Below, one piece after another: positions 1 to 9,874 of a stretch of DNA of 62,428 nucleotides; the stretch's first letter is position 1; each line of letters opens with the position of its first letter. The stretch covers positions 2,839 to 65,266 of the forward strand of contig JASANZ010002181.1 in NCBI GenBank assembly GCA_030849805.1, read 5' to 3'. The notes below the pieces were generated by a model that was not told the DNA's origin, did not search any database, and was given only the letters and a program-made list of their open reading frames with translations. This DNA comes from Sergeia podlipaevii. Taxonomy: Eukaryota; Euglenozoa; Kinetoplastea; Trypanosomatida; Trypanosomatidae. The position numbers were made by a program, and so were the translations under genes.

Positions 1-7
1 AGGTAGT

Positions 8-40
<33 letters not shown>

Positions 41-1798
41 GGATTTTTGCGGCGTGCTTTCCCCTCTCCCTCTTATTTTTTGTATGTCTTATGATTTATG
101 GGCATTCTATCTATGATTTCATTTTTTTAAAATAGTTTTTTGTTGTTGTTGTTGTTTCCATCCTAGAACAGATCGCCTTGGTAGTAGCATGGATGCTTGT
201 TTTTGGCGATTGCAAGTTCTTTTCATTAAAACAACAAGCGTTTTTTTTTAAAATCTTGTTGTAAGCTCATATATATCTAGTTTTCATTTACGCGCGAAAG
301 CGATTTAGCAAGTCTCTTTTGGCGGCAAATGCCGCAAGCAATTTTTTTTCCCCTTTTGGAAATTACTGTTTGTTTGTAATGAGACACTATATCCAGTGCG
401 TGTTGAGCGTTCAGAAAAGAAAACCCACATATAAAGATACCCAAAGGGAGGAAGTCATGTGACTCTCCCATGCTGCCGAGCGTCTTTTTTCTTTTTCTTT
501 TTCTTCTTTTTTTCATTTGCTTTGCCCAACTGCACGCAGAGCTACGAAAACACTTTACATGTGCAACTTCAAGCCCAAAACGAGGAAATAACGGAAGTAT
601 TGGGAAGCAATAGAGGGTTTCCGTGTCGATATATATATCCCCTTTCACTTTCTTCCTACACCAGATAGCGATGAATTAGAAATCTTCATTTTTCTCATTT
701 AAGTGGGCCCAAGTTGACATATTTTGATCTACTTCTACTTTCACGCACGGCAGGTGTTCTTACCACCCTCTTTTTGAAAGCATTGAGTGCATTGGTACTA
801 GGGCAAAACACTGTGATCTTAGAGAGCACGAGAAGTAGGGAGGAATTGTTTTTCTATATAGGGAAAATGAAATCTTCCTCTTATGCTAAGCAAATTGAGC
901 TTGACTTTGCATCTGGTAGAAGTGAAGGGAAAAAAGTAAACAAAATAAAGCTTTATCCCAATTCAGTACCATACTACTGTAACTAAATATTTGTTGATGT
1001 GAGGAAACGTCCTGTAAGTTCTCCCCCTCCGTCTTTATAGATACGAATACATCAAAGTTTGCAACTGCACTTTTTTTTTTCCCCAAAAGGAAAAGGAAAC
1101 AGCAGCAAAAAAAAAAAAAAGAAAGCAAATGAGAAGACGGACAAGAAGCAAACGAAACTGAAGTTTTCCTCTTGAGCTGGATGCAAGATGAATGTTGAGA
1201 GAAAGGAAGCTACAACTTCAGAAAAGGTTCTTTGCTGTCTCGGCGACTCCAGAGTGAGGAGAAACGAGTGAACACTGCACCTGTACAGTGCTAATGGAGC
1301 GCGCTGCGTGTTCTTTTTTTTTTTTTTTATGATGCGCTATCACAGGACGTCGCTATAGGGATGCCTTGTTATTATCTTCTCTCTCTCTTTTTTTTTTAAA
1401 AAAAAAATACAGCTACTTGCTATATGGTTCCTTGTTTAGCATCCTTTTTGCTTCTTTTTATTTTTTTCTTGTTATTACCTTTTTTTTTTTTTTAAAGAGC
1501 TATCGTATTATATAACATTTGCAAAGTGCTTGCTGCTTCTCTATATTTACTTTTTTTTTTTCATTCGCTGTGGTTTGTCTATAAAGCGGCACCCCTCTAT
1601 TACTATTATAATCATTACTGCTATTGTTAGCTACATTGCTTGTGTGGAGACGACTTTAACCGCATACAAACACAAGCACAAGAAAGTGAAAGGAAACACA
1701 CACCCACCCACACACACACACACGACAACAAAAGTAAAAGGGGGCATCACATCTCTCTCTATATATATTGTCCTACCTACCCTCTCTGAAGCAACGAG
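1..1798. other. Intergenic / UTR region, no supported gene
   Basis: A/T-rich sequence with many T runs, including about 30 T at 9-38, a T10A10 palindrome at 1388-1407 and a (CA)-rich tract at 1695-1723. Short open frames here lack the GC-rich third positions of real genes in this window. A T run at 1551-1561 followed by the first AG at 1585-1586 is the best spliced-leader acceptor for the DnaJ gene, which would give a 5' UTR of about 210 nt. The left part may be the 3' UTR of a gene outside the window. Confidence 0.6.
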
Positions 1799-2812
1799 AT
1801 GGGCGTGGATTACTACAAAGTTCTTGGCATCGGACGCAATGCCACACCAAGCGAGATCAAGAAGGCGTACCATCAGTTGGCATTGAAGTATCATCCCGAT
1901 AAGAACATCGACAACCGCGAGGAGGCGGAGCACAAGTTCAAGGAAGTTAGTGAGGCTTTTGACGTTCTGGGTGATGAAAAGAAAAAGAAGATCTATGACG
2001 CGTACGGCGAAGAAGGTCTCAAGGGTGGCGCCTCGGCGGGTGAAGACGGCATGCCTCCAGGCATGAACTTTACTCAGGGTGGTAATGGCGGCGCTCGATA
2101 TCACTTCAACAACAGCGATGCCTTCAACGTATTTCAGCAGTTCTTTGGCTCTTCCGATCCATTTGCCGGCGGTGAGAGCTTTGGCGGAGGTGGCCCTGGT
2201 CTGCACCGTGTGTTCCGCGGTTTTGGCGGCCCTCAGGGCTTCACTTCTGGCTTTGGCACTCCTCAGGCGTCGCCTAACTACGAAGTACCTCCCATGGAGT
2301 ACACTTTTGCTGTCACCCTCGAGGAGATCTTTACCGGCTGCGTAAAGAAGTTTAACGTTGCGCGCCAAATGCCTTCAGGTCCGGAGAAGAAGCTGTTTGA
2401 GGTGAAGGTGCTGCCTGGATACAAGAAGGGCACGAAGGTTCGCTTTGAACGTGATGGCGGACGGGTGGAAGGGTACCCGCCCAACGTAGTAGCGGATATG
2501 GTGTTTATTCTTGATGAACGCCCACACCCGCGCTTTGAGAGGAATGGGTCTGATCTCCGCACGAGTGTGCACATCAACTTGAAGCAAGCCCTGCTTGGCA
2601 GCACTGTTTCTGTTATTGGCATTGATGGGAAGTCTATTGCACTCCCGTTGACTGGTGTCACGAAGAACGGCAGGAAGCTACGTGTTAGCGGCGCGGGCAT
2701 GCCAGACCGCAGACTCAATCGCCGTGGCGACCTCTACGTGACTGTCGACGTCGATATGCCGGAAAAGATCTCCGATGAGACAAGAAGGTTGATAGAGCAA
2801 TGCACGTTCTAG
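1799..2812 (+). CDS. Type II DnaJ (Hsp40) co-chaperone, DNAJB1/Sis1-like
   Basis: Probable cytosolic Hsp40 that delivers clients to Hsp70 and stimulates its ATPase. Seen in the 337 aa product: a J domain at about residues 4-70 with the HPD triad at 32-34; a Gly/Phe-rich linker at about 75-160; and two C-terminal peptide-binding domains from about 165 to the end. There is no CxxCxGxG zinc-finger repeat, which separates it from type I DnaJ and makes it type II. The length matches the Sis1/DNAJB1 family. The ATG is the first good start after the polypyrimidine/AG at 1551-1586. Several trypanosomatid DNAJB paralogues exist, so the exact orthologue is open. Confidence 0.93.
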   Translation: MGVDYYKVLGIGRNATPSEIKKAYHQLALKYHPDKNIDNREEAEHKFKEVSEAFDVLGDEKKKKIYDAYGEEGLKGGASAGEDGMPPGMNFTQGGNGGARYHFNNSDAFNVFQQFFGSSDPFAGGESFGGGGPGLHRVFRGFGGPQGFTSGFGTPQASPNYEVPPMEYTFAVTLEEIFTGCVKKFNVARQMPSGPEKKLFEVKVLPGYKKGTKVRFERDGGRVEGYPPNVVADMVFILDERPHPRFERNGSDLRTSVHINLKQALLGSTVSVIGIDGKSIALPLTGVTKNGRKLRVSGAGMPDRRLNRRGDLYVTVDVDMPEKISDETRRLIEQCTF

Positions 2813-2848
2813 TTGCCATAAAGGCCCTCCTTGGATTGTTTTTTTTCT

Positions 2849-2883
<35 letters not shown>

Positions 2884-4092
2884 GGACGTACATATGCGAA
2901 AAGACATACGTACGACATGCGTGCAACAACAGCAAAGGGGGAGGAGCCAAGCGGGATATCCGAATCATTGTTTTTATCTCGCTGTTCTCCTGCATGCCAT
3001 ATCTGCGAAAGAGAGAGTTGAAAGAGGGGGTGGGGAAGCCACTGTAGCACGTTACACGTGTGAAAGCAAGACGCTCAGTGAGGTGGGCCTCCGCTGGCTG
3101 GCGATGCCTTCCTTTTTCTTTTCCCTTTAAACAGTGACTTTAGCCTGTGCACTCTCTAGCCGCTTTGGGATCTGCAGAGGGGCGGATTCAATACTCGTCT
3201 TTCTTACTACATTATTTCTTGTTTTATTATTATTATCATTATTTTTATTCTTAGACGCAGCCCTCGTCACTTGATGCCTCGCTGTAACTTCAAGCTTCTA
3301 ACTACGTATTTGTGATTTCCTTTTGTATCTCCCCAGTTGCAACGAAGTGACAGGAAGAAAGGACATGTCAGTCAACGCTATTTACCTATTTGTGATTCTT
3401 TTTTTTTTTTTCAAATATTTCTCGCGTTCGAGTTTTGTTTCCTATGCTCCAAAGAATCAACTAAACCACGCAGTAAAGACGGCATTCAGGATGCTGTTTT
3501 TCCCACTGCGTAGCACGTTGCTGCATTTAACAGAGCGGCAGTCGAGCAAAACATCATTTTTTCTCTCAAGTTCATCAACCTGATTCCTCTGATGCAATCC
3601 ACACATAAAAATATATTTTAAACCTTTTTCCCGTTTTTTTTTCTTTATTTCTACGTCTGTAGGTAGGTGACGCCATCGCGCGACAAGTTTTTTCTCTCCT
3701 GTTTATTACTACCGTTAATCTGGCACGCGCAGAAACAAAGAGGTGAGGGACAGTTTTTTCATTATCTATTTTTCGAAGCTACGCTTTTTGTATTTTTTTT
3801 TTTAGTTTCTCTTCTCCCCCTCTCCTGTACTATTCAGCCATTGTTAATTAAGAGAGGAGTAGACAGAAGAAAGTGTGAACGAGTAGACGGGAAAACGAGA
3901 TAGCAGTGACGCCGCAGTTTATTCGTCAGTTCACTTTTCGTTGCCTTCTCGAGCTCTTTTTTTTTGTTATACTGCATCGCATAGCCTTCTTGAAGGTAGA
4001 GAGAAAGGAAAAAAAGGAGTGGCAGTGCTATTTGTCACACTCTTCTTTCTTTTTCTTTTAAACTTTGTGTTTCAACACGCGCGGCATATAGA

Positions 4093-4128
<36 letters not shown>

Positions 4129-4199
4129 AACTACGGGGAAAGCAACAACAACAAAATTTTTTCACTTTTCCCGAGCAAACAAGCGAATTTGTTAGAGAG
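2813..4199. other. Intergenic region with two (CA)n tracts
   Basis: Nothing coding is supported. It holds a (AC)n tract at 2851-2879 just after the DnaJ stop and another at 4099-4126 shortly before the Rab gene, plus many T runs. The pyrimidine-rich stretch at 4157-4172 followed by AG at 4174-4175 is the likely spliced-leader acceptor for the Rab23-like gene, leaving a 5' UTR of about 24 nt. Confidence 0.6.
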
Positions 4200-5027
4200 A
4201 TGTTAGGGGGCTCAGAGGAAAGTATCAAACTGATTGTAGTAGGTGACGGCAATGTGGGTAAGACGTGTCTGCTACGTCGCTTTGTGCGCGGCGACTTTGT
4301 AGAGCAGTACAAGAAAACAATAGGCGCTGAGTTCATGGAAAAGGATGTATTTTTGCGCTCCTCCAACACTACCGTAAAACTCATGCTTTGGGATACCGCA
4401 GGGCAGGAGGTGTTTAATGCACTCACGCAGGCGTACTACCGTGGCGCTGGCGCGGCGATTGTGGCATTTAGTACTATTGACCGGGACAGCTTTATGAACG
4501 CGGCGGGGTGGAAGCAGCGGGTGGAGGCGGTGTGCGGACCCATCACAATGATTTTGTGCCAAACAAAGTTCGACCTGTCACACGAGGCCGTCATCACCAA
4601 TGAAGAGGCCGAAGCGCTCGCGGCGGAGTTGAAGATTCCTTTCTTTCGTATCTCTACAAAGGACGACTTCAACGTCACACAGCTGTTTGAGTTTACTGCG
4701 CAGCAATGCATAGACGCTGCTGGCGTGGTGTCTAGTGGTGGTGATGGCGGGGCACAAGCGTCTGCAACAGTGTCGGCTGTTGCCGAAGGGCCCTCGACTG
4801 CGCTGGCAGCGGTTCCACCGCCTATTGTGGCTCCTCCTCTTCTTCCTGTGGCGAACGCTCCTACAGCGGCAAAGGCAGCACCTCAGCCTGCAGCAGCAGC
4901 TGCAGTAGCCAACACGGCATCCGCTGATACGAAGGAGAAACCAAAAAAATCTCAACCAGTCAACTTCAAGGAACCTGAAGTATCACAAAAGAAAAAGAAG
5001 AAGAAGATAAAGTGCATGCTGCTCTAG
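4200..5027 (+). CDS. Rab23-like small GTPase with prenylation motif
   Basis: Ras-superfamily GTPase of 275 aa. Seen: P-loop GDGNVGKT at 15-22, a TIGAEF-type switch I segment near 41, and WDTAGQE at 64-70. The guanine-specificity motif reads TKFD at 122-125 instead of NKxD, so the usual Asn is replaced by Thr. After about residue 180 comes an Ala/Pro-rich linker, then a lysine-rich tail ending in CMLL, a CAAX-type box whose terminal Leu predicts geranylgeranylation. The core most resembles Rab23, a Rab linked to cilia in other eukaryotes; that assignment is from memory of family sequence. The Ala/Pro linker makes it longer than a typical Rab of about 200-240 aa. It is followed by two other GTPase genes. 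Confidence 0.8.
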   Translation: MLGGSEESIKLIVVGDGNVGKTCLLRRFVRGDFVEQYKKTIGAEFMEKDVFLRSSNTTVKLMLWDTAGQEVFNALTQAYYRGAGAAIVAFSTIDRDSFMNAAGWKQRVEAVCGPITMILCQTKFDLSHEAVITNEEAEALAAELKIPFFRISTKDDFNVTQLFEFTAQQCIDAAGVVSSGGDGGAQASATVSAVAEGPSTALAAVPPPIVAPPLLPVANAPTAAKAAPQPAAAAAVANTASADTKEKPKKSQPVNFKEPEVSQKKKKKKIKCMLL

Positions 5028-6198
5028 TCATCGTTGTTGTAGTAGCGTTCTCCCCTCTTTTCTTCTTCTTCTTTATATCCTTTTTTCTTTTGGTAATGAG
5101 CCACCTGAGAGCAAAAGTAGACAAAAAAATGAGGACCCAATAGAAGACATTTTGTTTTGTGTGTACACCTACACATCCACATAAATATGCGCACGCTGTT
5201 TGCTGCCGTACTCCTTCAGTTTCGCATTTTGTTATTGGGTGTCTAAGCGTGGGAGAGAGAAGGGGGGGGAGTGAAAGAGACCGACTCGATGCTGACCCTA
5301 TGACGTAGGAGGAAGTGCATGTGCAACGCATCAAAGAACTCTTTTGTTGTTTGATTTTGTATCACTGAGTGGGGTGTGCACACGCAAAAAAAAAAAGAAG
5401 AAACAACTGATGAAGGAATGCATTTTTCTAGTGTACTAGTATGTCCTAAAGCGGCAGTAAGGAATGTTTGTTGGGATGGCGCAATGGCGCATGGCGCTGC
5501 TATCACGTGGTGGCACTGCTTTTTGTTTTTCTTTCCATTTTGTTGCCGTTTCCACCGTTGCGCACTGCGAAGTTTATTATTATTATTGCGCAACACATTA
5601 CAAGTGGTATATTGAATACTCATATGGTTACTTTTATCTTTTCAACTGTACCAAATAAAACGTTGAAGAGGCGGTACACACAAACGTGCACATTTTCCGT
5701 TTTTTCTTTTTGTAATGAGATATGCTTTGAGGACTTGGTATGCTCCTGTATTGAACAGGGTCATTCTGTCTATTTTGGTTATTATTATTATTATTACTTT
5801 TATCCCCCACACTCATCGTTCAGTGGCTTCACATTGTTTCTATCATTTTTTTTTCAAAATTCCACTGTGGCTTCTGTATTATTTAGTGTGCGCAAGAGCA
5901 TAGTCATATTTCCATTGACACTTACACTTTTTTCTTTTTCGATTTATTTTCACGTTAACAGCGAACACATCTACTACGGTGTATTGTGCGGGCGCGTGCG
6001 ATCCCGTGGATGCTGTTCTTGATATAGAAGTGACTGCTGGTTTCTGTACAGTTATTACTAGGACTAACTCTCCAGCAGTGATAGATGAATTTTCGTGCGG
6101 ACGCAAAACTCACCTACTTCCATGCATAAACGCTGATATACTTTTTCTTTTCTTACACACGCTTATAGGTATTTTTTATTTTTTAGTTTTTGCTGCCA
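5028..6198. other. Intergenic region
   Basis: No supported gene. Open frames near 5468-6022 are Phe/Tyr-rich translations of T-rich DNA and lack coding bias. A (TTA)n tract lies near 5780-5800. AG dinucleotides at 6167-6168 and 6185-6186, each after a pyrimidine-rich stretch, are candidate spliced-leader acceptors for the next gene. Confidence 0.55.
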
Positions 6199-8127
6199 AT
6201 GTCCTTTCTTGACGTGCTCAAGTCCGTGTTTCCCGCTTCGACTGCAGGGCCAGTGGCGGCAGAGGGAGGGCAGTCTCATACGGGCCGTGCGAAGGTGTGG
6301 CCCCTTTCCCCACAGATGCGGGAAGAGATGAAGAAGGGCATTGTGCTGCACATGAAGATTATTCTTCGTGGCATGCGCGGGGTCGGCAAGTCTTGCCTGC
6401 TTGCGCGACTCACAGGAGAGATCCCACCCGTTGCGTACATTCCCTCTAGTGAGATTAGCGCTAGTAGCATCCGTATTGTCGGAGCTGGCTGCGCGCTACA
6501 TGAGGGCACTAAGGTTGATATATGGGACGTAGTGGACGAAGGAAGAGCTACTGGGTCTGCATTGATGCCAAGGGATCAAGCACACAACGTTGTTGATGCT
6601 GCCACCACGATGGTGGCCGATGCACGCTCTATTGACGTGTACAAGGACTGTCATCTTGTTGCTTTTGTGGTGGACTGCACGCGATACGAGACACTCGAAT
6701 ACGCCGTGCGGCAGGCTCAACACGTTCCACCGACTGCGTGCATTTTGTTTGTGCTCAACCGCTGTGACGAGCCCTTATCGCGGCATCGTGTCAGCGTCGC
6801 TACTGTACAAGAGGCATGTAGACGCTTGCGGAGGGCAAACTCTGCGTTCATAAGTGCCGCTCTTGAGGGTCGGCCAGCCCCACTAGCGCTCTCGGTGGAG
6901 GCCTCTTATGTGGCGGTGAGTGCGTTGACTGGGCAGGGTATGCCACAACTGGTGGCGGCGCTGGATGTACCAAATACTTTCCTGCGCATTGCTGAGGTGG
7001 AAGGACGCCTAGCGCGCCTCTACCGGCACCTATCGTGGCCAAGGGTGGCGGCGCGTGCGGCATTAAACGTAAATGCTGATGGTAGTGTTAACGGTGCTGC
7101 CGCTGCTTCCCTTTCTCCCGTGGTGCCTGTGTCGAGTGCTCCAAGTGTCGTCATCGCGCGTGCACTTGCCGGATCGAGAGAAAACCATAACGCTGGAGCT
7201 CTCCTTCTTGCCCACGCTCCTCTGGCGAGAGCATCAGGAACATCTGCTGCTCCTGTGGTTGCCGTGGATAAGAACGGCATCACCACTGGGTTTTTCGACG
7301 ATGTAGAGGGGGAGGAGGAAAGCATTTCCAGCGGCGAAGAAGGAACAGAGGAGGAGGATGAAGTGGGAGAGAGGGGAAGCAAGGGCACAGCGGGCGGTGG
7401 TGTTGTATCTTCTCAGGGTAAATGCAGACGCGGCGGCGCGGTTCTTCTTCGTTCACTGCCACATGCAGACAGCAGTCTCAGAGCCACTGTGCCATCAATG
7501 CCAGACCCTTTAAGGAACGAAGGGCAACACCAAGAGCAGAAGCAACAGAAACCACAAACTTCCGAGTGTGGAGCCTCGCCCACAGAAGCCACGCCACCAG
7601 CCACGCTGACTGTGAACGATGCTCAGGTGCGTGAGAGCGATTTTTTTTCCTCTGACGCAGATCACGACAGCGACGAGGAAGACGATGGTGGTAGCACTGA
7701 AGCACACTCGGAGCCCACTTCGTCCCCACTGCCTTCAGCACCTCGTTCATTTGCCGCTTCCTGCCTGGCAACACGGCGAGTGACCGGCAGCCGCGCGGTA
7801 GAAGGAAGAACTACTACTGCAACCTCCACATCAGCGTCGGTTCAGCCAAGTGTTGACGTGGCTAATCTGGTGGCAGAGATGACGCGTGCTTTGAGCCAGT
7901 ACACAGAGGTTGTGGCGGAGGCTTCTACGTCACTAGCCGCGAAGAATGAGAGGAAAGAGCTGAGAATGGCGGGGCACTCACACAAAAATCACGAGCGTGA
8001 TGCGACAAGACGCAAGGAAAAGAAGGTCAAGTCGAGCAAATCCAGACGCTCCCCAGAAAATGACGGCAATGGCTATGGGGCAGACAGCAGTGAGGACGGT
8101 ACGTTTGACGTGTTACCAGCTGCGTAG
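6199..8127 (+). CDS. RABL6/PARF-like Rab-like GTPase
   Basis: A 642 aa protein with an N-terminal GTPase-like domain and a long disordered tail, the architecture of RABL6 (PARF/C9orf86). Seen: a short N-terminal helix region, then P-loop GMRGVGKS at 58-65, the segment YIPSSEI resembling the RABL6 YIPTQEI motif, IWDVVDEG at 108-115 in place of DTAGQ, and NRCD at 187-190 in place of NKxD. All these deviations are the ones I recall for animal RABL6. The tail has acidic blocks (FFDDVEGEEE), Ser/Pro stretches and a Lys-rich region near the end, again RABL6-like. I chose ATG 6199 over an upstream in-frame TTG at 6190. The cellular role in trypanosomatids is unknown to me. Confidence 0.82.
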   Translation: MSFLDVLKSVFPASTAGPVAAEGGQSHTGRAKVWPLSPQMREEMKKGIVLHMKIILRGMRGVGKSCLLARLTGEIPPVAYIPSSEISASSIRIVGAGCALHEGTKVDIWDVVDEGRATGSALMPRDQAHNVVDAATTMVADARSIDVYKDCHLVAFVVDCTRYETLEYAVRQAQHVPPTACILFVLNRCDEPLSRHRVSVATVQEACRRLRRANSAFISAALEGRPAPLALSVEASYVAVSALTGQGMPQLVAALDVPNTFLRIAEVEGRLARLYRHLSWPRVAARAALNVNADGSVNGAAAASLSPVVPVSSAPSVVIARALAGSRENHNAGALLLAHAPLARASGTSAAPVVAVDKNGITTGFFDDVEGEEESISSGEEGTEEEDEVGERGSKGTAGGGVVSSQGKCRRGGAVLLRSLPHADSSLRATVPSMPDPLRNEGQHQEQKQQKPQTSECGASPTEATPPATLTVNDAQVRESDFFSSDADHDSDEEDDGGSTEAHSEPTSSPLPSAPRSFAASCLATRRVTGSRAVEGRTTTATSTSASVQPSVDVANLVAEMTRALSQYTEVVAEASTSLAAKNERKELRMAGHSHKNHERDATRRKEKKVKSSKSRRSPENDGNGYGADSSEDGTFDVLPAA

Positions 8128-8626
8128 AAGAGGAAGCGCGGATTCCATCATTATTATTATTATTTTTTTTTTTTTTTTGTTTTGTACCGGTGCAGGTGTG
8201 CGCCATGTTTATGTGCAACGGCATATTTTTCACGCATCATCATTTCTGTTGCCAATGAAATAAATAAATAAATAAATAAAAGAACAATATTGGATGGCCG
8301 TGTATAGAGATCCTCCAGGAATGAGGACATGTTCTTACACGAACACTTCATCCTGTGCGTCATTTTTTTTTTTTCTCTTTTTTTTTCTGGCTAGTACATT
8401 ATCCATTAGACTGTGTACACATTATAATCCTCTTCCTTTCTTTTGCTTTTTTTTTTTTTTGCTTTTCTTTTCATCTCGCATATGCACATACACACAAAAA
8501 AAAAAAAAAAAAATGCCAGTGCATGTGCATCTCGACCGCACCAAGGGGGTATCCTTTTTTTTCGTTGTTCAGATACGATTGCACTTTTGGGAAGGGACAC
8601 AAATAGACACTGAGACTGTACACACA
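8128..8626. other. Intergenic region with SL acceptor for ARL3
   Basis: Contains T runs, an (AAAT)n tract at about 8257-8281 and an 18-A run at 8496-8513. Although a reading frame is open from 8294 into the ARL3 gene, its translation is Phe/Lys homopolymer and is not coding. Confidence 0.6.
8551..8572 (+). promoter_or_regulatory. Likely spliced-leader acceptor that sets the ARL3 start
   Basis: A T-rich tract (about 8553-8570) ends in CAG with AG at 8571-8572. Addition of the spliced leader here cuts off the upstream open frame and leaves ATG 8627 as the first start, with a 54 nt 5' UTR that contains no other ATG. Confidence 0.65.
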
Positions 8627-9163
8627 ATGGGGCTTCTAGAGTACATGATGAAGCTGCGGCCCAATAGCCGGCAGGCCGGCATTCTTATTTTGGGCCTTGA
8701 TAACGCTGGCAAGACGTCCATTCTCCGGCAGCTCAGTGACGATGATATCACGCATGTGACCCCAACCCAGGGGTTTATGATTAAGTCCCTTGTGGCGAGC
8801 GGAGTTAAGTTTAACGTGTGGGACATGGGTGGCCAGCGTGCGACGCGGTACTACTGGAGACAGTACTTTGGCGAGGCAGACGTCATCATTTACGTCTTGG
8901 ACGCCGCAGACGCGCGGCGGCTAGCGGAGGCGCGAAATGAACTCGAGCATTTGCTGGAGGAAGAGAAGATTGCTGGTGTCCCTATGCTCGTCTTTGCGAA
9001 CAAGCAGGATCTTATCGGTGCACTGACGCCAGAAGAGATCTCTCTTACGTTGAACTTGAAAGAATTACGAGACCGTCGTTGGCACATTCAGGGGTGTTCG
9101 GCAAAAACTGGTGAGGGCTTGCGTGAAGGAATTGCGTGGGCTGTGAAGCAAGTTAAGCGCTGA
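8627..9163 (+). CDS. ARL3: ARL3 small GTPase
   Basis: ARF-like GTPase of 178 aa, close to the 182 aa of human ARL3. Seen: N-terminus MGLLEYMMKL (human ARL3 also begins MGLL), P-loop GLDNAGKT at 23-30, WDMGGQR in the switch II region, ANKQDL for guanine specificity and CSAKTGEG near the end. In other eukaryotes ARL3, activated by ARL13B and inactivated by RP2, releases lipid-modified cargo from PDE6D/UNC119 carriers inside cilia or flagella. The frame is open upstream to 8294, but the SL acceptor at 8571 and the family length fix the start at 8627. It is the third GTPase in a row. Confidence 0.92.
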   Translation: MGLLEYMMKLRPNSRQAGILILGLDNAGKTSILRQLSDDDITHVTPTQGFMIKSLVASGVKFNVWDMGGQRATRYYWRQYFGEADVIIYVLDAADARRLAEARNELEHLLEEEKIAGVPMLVFANKQDLIGALTPEEISLTLNLKELRDRRWHIQGCSAKTGEGLREGIAWAVKQVKR

Positions 9164-9874
9164 GATAGGGGAGGAGGGAAAAGCGTTGTCATTATTATTA
9201 TTATTATTCTTACTTTTAACTATATTTTATCACGCGTAAACGTAGGTTTTTATGATTATTATTTATGAATTGCGTATACGAGTGTCCACGTGTTAGCTCA
9301 CTCCATTTTTTTTTTTTGTTAATATATGATGTGCTTTTTTCATATTTTTTTCTCTGATGCTTGGTTGTTTCTTGTTTTCCCCTATATATATACGTAAATA
9401 CTTGCGTGTCATTGCGGCACCAGTACCCACAACAGCAAACTTCCCCACTTTCTCTTACTTTATTCAGTGATACCCTTTATCAAATGCTAATTGGCAGGGT
9501 ACTTCAATAAGCTGTGGCTGATATACATTGCCAAAGCACTTGCATGATAAGAGCTACCAATTCACACACTTCCACTCCCTCTTTCTACCCCTCCCCCCTT
9601 TGCTTTTTATTTTTGCCCACTTTGTCGAGTCGCGAAGCAACACGCGGAGAAGTTTATTTGGCGCACTAGGCACCTCCTTGCGATCAGCACTGAAGAGAGA
9701 GCTACTTTGATAGTGAGAGGCAAAATATAATAGCGCTGTGCTAAGAGGAAGTTTTTGGCACACACGCACACTCAGGTACACACATATATTTATATTTATA
9801 GAAGATTACTCATATATATACATAACGTATAGATAGATTTCCCACTTGTTTTGTAGCTTTTTGACACTACACAC
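9164..9874. other. Intergenic region
   Basis: No gene supported. It holds an (ATT)n tract just after the ARL3 stop at about 9190-9207 and several T runs. The pyrimidine-rich sequence ending in AG at 9855-9856 is a plausible spliced-leader acceptor, giving a 5' UTR of about 18 nt for the next gene. Confidence 0.55.

Noticed and set aside
5468..6022. 184-codon open frame before the RABL6-like gene
   Set aside because: No coding bias, translation dominated by Phe/Tyr/Ser from T-rich DNA, no ATG after a good acceptor.
8294..8626. N-terminal extension of ARL3 by 111 residues
   Set aside because: Made of homopolymer translation, absent from the ARL3 family and interrupted by a good SL acceptor at 8571.
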